Positions 52,694-63,100 of a stretch of 64,000 nt of DNA are shown in pieces (the first letter of the stretch is position 1; the number at the start of each line of letters is the position of its first letter). Under the pieces are notes generated by a model. It saw only the letters and a program-made list of their open reading frames with translations, searched no databases and was not told the origin of the DNA. The translations under genes were made by a program, and so were the position numbers. The stretch comes from Symbiodinium natans. Taxonomy: Eukaryota > Sar > Dinophyceae > Suessiales > Symbiodiniaceae. The stretch is taken from the NCBI GenBank assembly GCA_905221605.1, contig CAJNDS010001502.1, positions 141,001 to 205,000 of the forward strand. The letters run 5' to 3'.

Positions 52694-52898
52694 CTGATAC
52701 TGAGATAAGATTAGGATGTGGGTTATTGGGGGGGGCTGGGTGGGTGTCGTAGTCCTGTTGCGTTGCGGCTGTGTGCAAACAGGATTTGGCGAATAGAATC
52801 TTTTCGTGGATTTGTCAACAAATTGTTGTGAAAAGTCTGCCAGCGCCTGATATAAGCGCATTTGATGATTGGTCTTGGCTTGACAGCCGGAGCGCCGA

Positions 52899-52927
52899 GA
52901 AACCCTAAACCCTAAACCCTGAACCCC
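52899..52927 (-). repeat. ITS, about four units
   Basis: CCCTAAA passing into CCCTGAA. Confidence 0.85.
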
Positions 52928-53495
52928 TAGACCCTTCTCACAGCGGTCGGCCTCCAACAAAACCAACATAGCTGGATGTGTCTGCGAAGATGCCATGGTG
53001 CCTCTGCCAACGCAATCTGCTGTGAGGGGAAGTGCACACCGCCCCAGGCCCACTGTTCGCCAGACACAACTCAATCCAGCCGCACGCCGCCAAGTTGCGC
53101 AACTTGGACGAGGCGAATGCCCTGCACAGCGTACGCAGCATTTTGAATGCACTGTGGAAACCTACACATCGACCAACTGAATGGCGCACATTTGCTTGCC
53201 ACGAGATTGGGTCCCCACAATGTGTCAGCATGCTTCAATGCCTCAACGTCTTGCAGCCGAGATTCGCCGAATATTCCAGGGGTCGATGCGTTGCTCGGCT
53301 GAGCCCAAATGGCGGCAGTTTGCAAAATGAGAAAGGCTAGGTGTGCTGAAGCAAGCTTGCTATCCTGTCCTGCGCAAATCGCGCGTATATACTTGGATGG
53401 ATATGACGGCCGAGTTCTGGTGTGTAACTAGTCTCAAAATCTGCAAGGAGCTATGCCATAGCCAGACTTACGCAGGTGACGAGCGAGCGCGCGCA

Positions 53496-53498
<3 letters not shown>

Positions 53499-53542
<44 letters not shown>

Positions 53543-53545
53543 GCG
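53499..53545. repeat. (GA)n microsatellite
   Basis: About 20 GA units. Confidence 0.94.
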
Positions 53546-54065
53546 AGCAAGAGCGAGAGCCAACACGCCCACCGAACAGCCCCTTTTTGCGTCGTGCTGC
53601 TCGAGGGCCTGAGTTGGCTTTGGCTCGCACACTTGACTGCTACAAGGCCCGGAGCTAGTTGCACATGGGATTGCACCCTTCTCTGGCTTTCTCCGTCTGA
53701 AAGCAGTTTCCCCAGATGTGCCCAAGCAATCCTAAAGTGTAAAGGATAGTCCCAAATCATAGCCAAGATGAACCAAGCCACAGCCTTTGCAGAGTTGCGA
53801 CCCTGCTCCGTCGGCATCGAATCTAAGAGCCTGCTGCTTTGAGAAGGGCTATGGGGTACTGGCGCAAGTTTTTCAAATTGGGGCTGGATTTAGACGGAGA
53901 CAAGGCTGTGTTTCTGTCTCTTAGCTGTCCTTGTGGCCATGGCCATGCATGTTACAAAGAAGCTCCAGCTCAACCTGGCTTCTGAAACAGGCACACGGGC
54001 AGCCAACCTGCCTAGATTTGCTGCCCGATTGAGCATCTCGAAAGCCTGGTGCAAGGGGCGCCCAC

Positions 54066-54092
54066 ACCCCCCCCCCCCCCCCCCCCCCCCCC
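54066..54092. repeat. Poly(C) tract
   Basis: More than 20 C. Confidence 0.94.
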
Positions 54093-54372
54093 GTTAGTAT
54101 CAAAAAAAACCAAACCCCCCAAAGGCTGTGTAGTATTCGGAGGGGGTTCTTATCGTTTGTCCGAACAAACAGACCGTCCTTGTAGCTTGCTGGCTCAGTC
54201 AAAAAGCAGGCTTCTCAAGTTTTAGGGCTACCAGGTTTCAGGCTTCCCCCCCCCCCTCTCCACTAATTCTGTAGAGATGGAAAAACGGGCGACTGCCGGA
54301 CCGGGGTTTCGCGCCACCAGGGAGTTCTTTTTTGTTGAGTTGTTTTTAATATAACAGGGACGCGATTACATT

Positions 54373-54399
54373 GCATGTGTGTGTGTGTGTGTGTGTGTG
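54373..54399. repeat. (TG)n microsatellite
   Basis: About 13 TG units. Confidence 0.92.
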
Positions 54400-56067
54400 G
54401 CGGTGTGCGTGTTCGCACACTTCTGTAGCATCTTCGATTCGACATACTTGGCGAACGACTGTCAACATCATCCTTGATCGATCTGCGCTGAACTCCGACT
54501 TGCGGCACGGTGGTTGCACCAGAATGAACTTTCAGCGTGTGTAAAGCTTCCACAGGAAATCATAGGGAATCCGAAATCGAGCCCAGCCTAGAAATGCCAT
54601 GTAGGCAGCAACCGCAACATAAAGGACATGGCAGCACAAGACGCAACCAGTCTACCGAGTACCTACCCTGAATTCCGGGACTTCAGCCGGGAGCGAAACT
54701 GTACTGTAGCAAACGGCAGCTGCCTTGTCCAATGCCTCCAGTTCCTCCGCTCGGCGCTTCCGCTCCTGCGAGGCTCAAAGTGAAGATTCATGCCGCGCCG
54801 TGCTTCGCTGAAAGCCTCCTGAAACGCGACTCAAGGGCACATGGAACTGCAAACCAAATGGAGCTGCGTTTTGCATGCACCGGGCTCCGCGGCGAAGTTG
54901 GTGGACTTGTTCAAGCATTTCCCATGCAGCTCCTACAGGATTGCTGTCACGCAATGCCTTCCCCTCAATTTGCCTGTGAAATCTCGACGACTCCACTCCA
55001 GTGCAATTTCCCATCGTCACTTTCCAGGACTCACCCCGAGCCGAGAGCGCAAGACAATATGCCACAACCACAATGCGACGTCACATCTCTCGCGCTACTG
55101 GCAAATGACCCCAGAACTCGTCATCAGAACGTGAAGATGCTACCCGATGCCGACATGCAGCCAATAAAGAGGCAGGGCTTTCCCCCCCCAGTCGTCGTAT
55201 CCCTTGGCCTCGTAGTAATCATTGGCCGCCTTTAGCTGGTTCTGCGTGGCGAGGAGGTCCACCTCCAATTGCACTTGGCTTGTTGTCGAATCCTTGAACT
55301 GCGTTGCGCTTATCCCATTCAAAACTTGTTTCTACCCTTTATTATGCATCTGGACTGCGAACAACTGCCAGACCCTAAACCCTAAACTCTAAGACTCCAA
55401 GCCCTAAGCCCACCGCCCATGCCGTCTAAAGGCACCTTGCGCTGGCTCAGCGCATTGCTCTCGGAGGAGATGGTCCTCAGGTTCTTGGGGGGGGAGGAAC
55501 TGCTGTGCAGGGAGATCAAACATGCAGCCGCCCTTAAGGACCCATAAGGTACCCCTAATTGTGGAAACACAGCAGAAAGGGCTCTGGGGCCCAGGGTGCA
55601 ATGTGCAGGGCAAGCGGAAATAGCAGAATGACCCTCTTGATGCAAGCCAGGAGGTCATCTCGTTCTTTTGCTGCGTCGCCTGCTTCTTCGACCGATCCTC
55701 CCACATTGCCAACGGTCAGTGTTCAATTTCTTCAGGCGTAGTTGGAACTGACTCCTAACTCACAGGTCTTTCTGCGGTGTGCCTCCTCGGAATCCGACAC
55801 GAAGGTTTGGAACTCCTGAGTTGTTTCAGTCATACATCATCAGACACCTTAATTGCTTCAGCGCAATGTTCATCTCACTGTGTCACTCCCATGGTTCCTT
55901 CTCTGCGGTGTTCTCTGCAGCCTGGATCTCGTTTGCCTGGGGCACTAGGAGACACACTTTTGCACGCACTGTTCTGATGGCGTGGCAATGTGTGGGCACA
56001 TGAGGGGTGCTGATTCAGCGGGCGGGTCCACTGCAGTTGACTCACATTCAAGCAGGCTAACCCCACC

Positions 56068-56166
56068 CTATACTCCCCTTAGAACCTTAAGAAAAATATT
56101 GTTTTTAATATTCTCTTGGGTTTTTATATAAACAAAAATAAAAAATAATTCCCAAGGGGGATATAG
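56068..56166. mobile_element. MITE family E
   Basis: CTATACTCCCCTTAGAACC to CCCAAGGGGGATATAG, 99 bp. CACC stands on both sides and may be a 4-bp target duplication. Confidence 0.8.
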
Positions 56167-56284
56167 CACCTCCTGCGCCAGATCGGCCGTCATCTCCTGC
56201 ATCCTCATCAAACCCCATCATGCCGCATCCCTACGCTCACTCTCGCGCGGCGCAGGATGAACAATGTACTCCATGTTGATGGCT

Positions 56285-56362
56285 GCCCTAAACCCTAAAC
56301 CCTAAACCCCAAACCCCAAACCCTAAACCCTAAACCCTAAACCCTAAACCCTAAACCCTGAA
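56285..56362 (-). repeat. ITS, about eleven units
   Basis: CCCTAAA with CCCCAAA and terminal CCCTGAA variants; the last tract before the copia element. Confidence 0.95.
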
Positions 56363-57101
56363 CTGCGGCCAACCAAGGTTCAATTCCAGCACCTTGCTCT
56401 GCCCCGAATCGCCATACTCACCTCGAAATTGGCGGGGCACACCTCATGACAAAGACTTCGCCTGCCTCCTTATTGTGAGATGCACAAGGCCGAAAGTCAG
56501 CTCACTCGCTTAGACTAGCGTGTGCAATGTAGGGATGCTGCCTGCAGCGAACTCGGGCTTTCGACTGTCCTGCGTGGCTGCAAAAACTCGCATGTAATAG
56601 CCGTCTAGCAATGTGGGCTTGAACGCTGTGTGCAAACACCCTGTCCTGATGGTGGCTCTCATTGCTCCTCTCAAGAAGGCAATGTCAGTGAGAAGTGAGC
56701 AAAGGTGTGACTTGAAATTTTCTGCATGTCTTTACCTGCCAGCAAGGTAGGAGTTATGCACAGCGGTACCAACCCCTCCTGATCTGCACCAAAGCAGGCC
56801 CCAGATTGCTGTAGAAATCCCTGAGAATCTGCGTTGCTTCTGCCACAGCCTCTTTGGCCTGCCGAAGCATGATTCTTGTGGCATGACTTTCAGATGTCTG
56901 CATGTTCGTCCAATTCCGCATGAGCTGCCCTCAGAAGAGTTCAGAGTGCAAAGCTCTGCCGAAACCCCTGCAGCAAGCTACTGCAGCAGAACGCCCACGC
57001 ACATGTTTTAGCTAGCTGACCGAGAGCCGCTTGGCTGCGAACAGCGCATGAAGTTGCCGGCTATACATGCTTCCTCCATGCTACGATCGAAAATGAACAG
57101 G

Positions 57102-60100
57102 TCAGGCTTTCTCCGAAACATTCACACCGGTATAAACCTCTCTCTGACCTGTTCGCGGTTTGCTCTTCTTGAGAGCTTTCTCATGAAACAAAAGTCCCAA
57201 GCCCAGCTGCTCCCTTAAGTCATGACCTCTGCCAGCCTTAGTGAGCCCGTCAGCAAGTTGACACCTCGTGGGTACCCAGAGCAGCCGAGCCTTTCCGGCG
57301 TCCCTTCGTGTTGAAAGGAGCTGTCTCAACAAGACTGCATGAACGATACTTCCTTTCTCGCTAACATGCTGACCATCCTTATGAACCGTATCATAGATGC
57401 TCTTGCAATCCGTAACCATCGTGACAGGACACAGGCCTTGCCAACCCTCATCATCGATCGCGGAAATCACTTCGGAGCCGAATCGAATCTCACTAAGTAA
57501 CACTTGAGCGAACCTAGCCATGTTATGGCCCATGATCGCCCCGTGAGTCTCTGCCGCAAAAGATGACTCAATCACACGACGATTGGTGGCGCTTTTCCAG
57601 TCTATCAAGTTACAGTGAACCCTATCCTCATAGTCGGTACTACCCTTCTTCACAAAACCCAAACAAGCCCCTTTCTGAGAATACACCAACTTCTTCTCGC
57701 CACCATGTTGAAGGATGTCCTCCGCATGCCTTTCATCGAGCTCAACTCCTAAACTGCTATACAGCCCCGCATCATGATAAACGATAAGTTCAGCATCCCA
57801 TCCCAGAGGTTTAAAGAGGAGCTCAAAATGGTTCTTGCATACTTCCCGGACGGCCTTGTTAGCACGGTGAAGATCCCGCATTCGCAGATCTCCGATCCTC
57901 TTCTGAAGCTGATTACACTCGAAGGCCAGATCAGGTCGAGTCTGAGTGACCAGCCACTGTAAGCTCCCTACGACCGATCGGAAATCCGTCTTTTCTTCAG
58001 GATTCGCAGAAAGATCCCAGTCCCTCGAACGTTGCGAGTCGAGCTTAATCGTTTGGATTTTCCCTTCAACAAAAGCTCTCTGACTCAAACACACACAAGT
58101 CTCTCCCTCTCTCTCAACCACTTTGATTTCTTTCCCACAGTAGCTCACTCCCGCTTGTTCTTTGCATATCTGAGACCAAGTACCGAAGGGGAATCGACCT
58201 CGCAGCTTTGACACCGTCTCGAGTCCCTGGCTGCTGCCATCGTGGCATATCATCAAGTCGTCTACGTGAATTATCATGAGCGCTCTCATCTTTCCATCAG
58301 CGTCTCTTTTGACAAACATGGCAGGATCAACCATGCATTTCTGGAAGCCTAGTTCCTCGCAGAGAATGCGTGAGAGCTCATTGTACCAAGCACGGGGAGC
58401 ATCTGGCCTCCCATAAACTGGTTTTAACAGTTTCAGGAGTTGTCCTGGAAGTAACCCCTTCAAGCCTTGCTTGGGTTGTCTCATGAACATGTCTGGCTTA
58501 CCAGTTAGGGGAGCGCCTTGCAAGAAAGCATTCGAAATGTCACCGATGTACCAGTTGGACGTCCACTTCAAGCTAGTCACCAAATGCAGGAATATCATGG
58601 TCGACACTCGCTCGATGGTGGGCGAGTCAACCTGAACCTGTCCATTCCTACTGTCGGGACACAGGTGACCTTGGATGCAAAGTCGCGCTTTCGCACGAAC
58701 AGGCAAATCATTTCCCTGGGGATCCTTCAGACCAGCATTCTTGTTTCTAAACACATACCTACTGGGCAAGATTCTTTCGGGACGAGTTTCTTCAATTTTC
58801 TTGCTTTCTTCAGGTGACAGAATTTCACAACTGTCGTAATCCAACCAAGATTTCCACTCCTTTTCTTCAGCTTCTTGATATAATCCATGCTGCGATTGAG
58901 GGATGGCATCATACGGGACCTCTTTCTCCATCATACGTTTCAGCTTGTTCTTGCTAGTGGTCTTCTGTTGGTAGACCGCATTCACTTGATTGGCCACTGG
59001 TTCCCCCTTCCTACGCTTCAATGTCGCAGGCACGTCATCAACACACGATTCCCTACGAGTCCTACTCTGAAAAATCGTGACCATCCCAGCAACAGGACCT
59101 TCCGGGACAAACTGATGATGATCCTCGAGCTCTCTCCATTTCACCTCACGCTCGAAACATATCCACCTACCCTGTCTGTATCCCCAGCTCGTACGAAACG
59201 GAAACCTCTCACCGGGATATCGAGGATCAGGTGTACGGAAAGCCCAAACTCGATGCGACACAAGCACAGGATTAGCGAAAGCATCCACATGCCACCCAAC
59301 TCGCGTACTCATCCTACGATACTCTTCTCCAATTTCACCAGGGGCATCATGTTCAATTTCCATGTCCTGCGTGCTATCCTGAGCTAACTCGCAGTTCTCC
59401 ATCATGTTGGGTTCATTTGGGGGATTCTCCTGACCAACAAGATCCTCATATGTGGCTTCCTTGGGAAGTTTCTTAAACAGGGCCATTTGTTTCTGCATCT
59501 CAGGATCCCCAAAATGTTTCTCATCTCCAACGGCTTCCCGTAAGTGTTCCCCCGCCACCAGAAAACACCTTCCCGAGCACGACACCCATGCGTTACCCCC
59601 TTGGAGACCCACTATGTATCCCGGCCCGATCCATTTGCTTTGGTTATCCCTTTTCTTATGGTTTTCGGCCCGCCAGAAAAACACCAACTGTCCTATCTTT
59701 GGGATTGGGATCCTTCGGGTTCTGTGGTGAGCTGTCTTCAGCAACATCTGTCGAGCTTGGGATTTGACATATTCCATCTTAGCATGATAGCGATAGCGCA
59801 TGCGTTTCGCGAGCTCGCTGTCCTGGTCACCCACTGAAGGATGAAATGCAGCCGGATTGCCCTGATGATGCATCTCACCGAACACTCTAGGTTCTCTACC
59901 AAACACAAGAGCAACAGGTGACCAGCCATGTTCTCGGACAAGGGAGTTCTTAGCCCATGTGACTTCACGTGACATACGTCGCATATCCTCTCGCCCTTTC
60001 ACATGTCCATGTCTTATGACGGAATGCATCATGTCTTTCACAGTCTGGTTGTGTCGCTCCACTTTCCCAGCTTGCCAATGTGCCGTACCCGCTATCGAAC

Positions 60101-63100
60101 TGATGCTAGCACCTGAAGAACACACCCTATTCCAAAACTCCTGACCTTGAAAACCTCCCTCCATGTCGACTGTGACTTTCAACGGGGGTCCTGCCCATTT
60201 CATCCAGCTACGATCGAAAGCTCTCTGCAACTCGGCGGGTGAGTGGTCTCGGAGCATCTCAAGCATATGGTACGAAGTGGCACGATCGAGGACTGATAAA
60301 AACCAGTGAGCTTCCTTCCCGGCATCGTGAACGCAAATGCAATCCAGTTGGACCTCATCCCCGAAAATCACTTGGCACGGAGGAATGCTTGAGACCCTGT
60401 GGGTGCTTGGTTTTCGGGAATGGGCGCAAGTGATGCATCTCAACCAGCCCACAGCTTCTATAGCTTCTTGTTTGGCCCCACCTAACTTCATGAATCTAGC
60501 GAGGTCGGACTGGCTTGGATGCCCCAGATTGCAATGCGCCTTGGCTATGCCTCTGCGGATTTCGCCGTTCAGTTGGCGACCTGGAGGAACCTCAAAAGAA
60601 ATGCCATCAGTTCCAAGCTTGTCTCTCACTCTCTCAGCCGGAGGGGCGGATTGCTCCTCATCTCCAGACCTGATGGAATCCAATCGATCACACTGCAGGT
60701 CAGGGATCATCTCCTCGTCACTATCCCCATCTTGCTCTCCCTGTGCATACACCGCGCTCCACTTCCTGAGTGCTTTCAGGACTTGTTTTTCAGACCAGCG
60801 AAGGTGTCGGACAGTAGCATCTCCCTGTTGAGATCGATTGCGAATCCGAACAGCCAGACTACGAAGCAATTTCCGAACACGTCCAGGCTCAGCATGTTTC
60901 AAGTATTCGATATACCCCTTGCACAACGCACTCGTAAACACACGGTTACATCCTACTTTCGTACGTTCCCGCTGTTCGTTCGCCGGCACAAGGTATTTCG
61001 CTTGAGAGAATTCGCCTGATTCGAACCGCTTCAGCTCATGAGCAATCGACTCACATGACGTAGCCCACATGTGACACTGATCGACACATCTCCCTTTGTG
61101 ATCCCAAGGTATGTTGGCATGTTGAATTTTAGGGTGTTGTATCAACATGTTCACAATGCTCTTCTGCTCCCATTCGCACCTAGGGTCCACGTGAACCAAA
61201 ACTTGATCTCCTCTCTTCATCTGCATGTCGCACATGTCTTCAACAAAACCCGCCAAGGCTTCTCTCCTCTCTCTCCAATGTCTATGTCTCTCTCCGATCT
61301 TCTCTCTCCATTCCTTCGGGCACCATGAGCTCAAGATCACGAGACGAGGCCGTCGTTCTTCAATCCATGTCAGCAACTCTTCCCGGCCTTGCCTGTCACG
61401 ATAACTATCGCCTATTCGAACCGGTTGGTTAGCGTTCCACCCCCATTGCGAGAAAGCTTGGCTCATGACAGCCTTCCCTTCATGAATTTCGACTACATCG
61501 GGCCGAATGAGGGACATAGCCGGTATCTCACTGGCCGCGCCAAGCATTGCTGCCGTGGTAACAAACACTCCGGCCATCACACTACGAGCATTGCCCAACA
61601 ACCTGCGCATTACCCCTTTCTTGAGCCTAGCCCTACGCCCCTGGCCCTCCTTAACACGATCACTAATCTCCTTGGGGCTTAGCACAGGTGGTCTCTGATG
61701 CTCACCATCAGGCATCTCATTCCCTGACTCACTCAGTCGTCTTCCTTCTCCTGCTTGACCACGAACTTCTCGGCGCGCGCCTTCCTGATCAATGCCATCT
61801 CCTCGGTTGTCAGGTTGGTGTTGATGACTCGAGGATTCTCCTCGTTCTCGGTGGTCTCGTCCACATTGATTGGTGCCCATGATCCGTCGGACGATTGCGC
61901 CCCCCCAGTCATGCCACTTTGTCGCTTGTGTCTGCTTCGTCGCTCTCCCGTGTTCCTGACAAATCCTGGAGTGGCATCCTTCTCGTTCTTGGATCCGTGA
62001 AGCTCCCTTTGGGCCACTGCTGTCTCCATGCCGCCACTCGTCAGGGGAAGCGTCTCGCGGCACGCCGGGAAGCGAAGGCATCCCCAGAAGTCGGCCTTTG
62101 TCACCCTGTTTGTCCCAAGAGCCATCGGTATGGCGCAATGGCCACAGAGAGGGTGCGGGTGTTCGCCCACCATGTCCTCGCCCTTCATTTGCTCTTGCAC
62201 ATCCGTCACCCACAAGTCGATCTCGAGGATGAGTTGGGATCTCTTCCACCGAATCCAGTGGCCATCGTCGTCCGTTCCGAGGTCGGCGGCCACTTTGCTG
62301 GCATACAACATCTTGAGACTCTCCAAGTCGAACTTCTTCCAATTCGCCGGTAACTGCGCAGCAATCTTTCGGGGCTTGAGAACTGTCCAAATCTCCCGGA
62401 GCCTGTCCACCGTGTGAGCCCTCAAGTCCTCGGCCGATACCTTGCAACGCGGTGCAATCGCCATCACGAACTCCTCTTTCTTCTTCGGCACCAGCATGGA
62501 CATGAGGCTGGCACGGTTCTTCCCGGCTTGGCGAGCTATCAGATTCACTTTCTTTCAGATGCTGCTGCGGAGTTTGCGCATCATGCTTTTCCCTCATGTC
62601 TTCACTGCTTTGCTGCGGCTCTCGGTCTTGTGATGACATAAGGGCAACACTGCTGTCTACCCCAAAGGTCCTGGAGGTCATAGCTTGATTCCAAGGAAAG
62701 TGAAGCCGCCGAAGTGCTCGACCAATCTCATGACTAACCTGAGCTGTCTCCCGGATGGTGTACATTGACAAACACCATCTCTCTCCAGCCCATTCATGAG
62801 TAGCGTGTTCCATATGCGGACTGAACTCAAGAGGTCGCTCATATGTGGATACCAGCTTTCCCGGTCGCCACACATCTTTCTCATCCTGTTTCCATACAAC
62901 TCCATCTTGCTCGCTAGACTCATCGGAAGCAAGTTGCAACCACAGCTGTCCGCCTGTGAAGTTGCCGAAGGTCACTGTGATGCTGTCGCCATCCTTCCGG
63001 TTATGCACATCTTTGTGTATGCGAGTGCATACATCTCGCATCACAACGAATGAACTCCATCTGGCATTAACTTTCTGTCTCATGAACTCATTGACATACT

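Larger units (their letters stand above)
49630..57101. other. Gene-poor mosaic left of the copia element
   Basis: Apart from one possible exon (50231-50530) no gene recognised. It contains ITS, MITEs D and E, AT, GA, TG and C-run repeats. The last 740 bp (56363-57101) are unique, non-coding, and could include the 3' LTR of the element. With no second LTR in the window this cannot be tested. Confidence 0.45.

Noticed and set aside
40-56400. Many small frames ending LNPKP, NPKP or RV
   Set aside because: These endings are simply CCCTAAACCC or GGGTTTAGGGT read in frame. They mark telomere tracts, not proteins.
1-57000. Repeated telomere tracts with unique spacers as a CRISPR-like array
   Set aside because: Spacer lengths are highly variable, repeats are in both orientations, and the genome is eukaryotic.
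56363-57101. 3' LTR of the copia element
   Set aside because: Only one end of the element lies in the window, so no pair of LTRs can be compared. No boundary was called.
57563-62650. Plus-strand frames of 60-166 codons across the copia region
   Set aside because: All lie opposite the well-supported pol frame and encode no domain.
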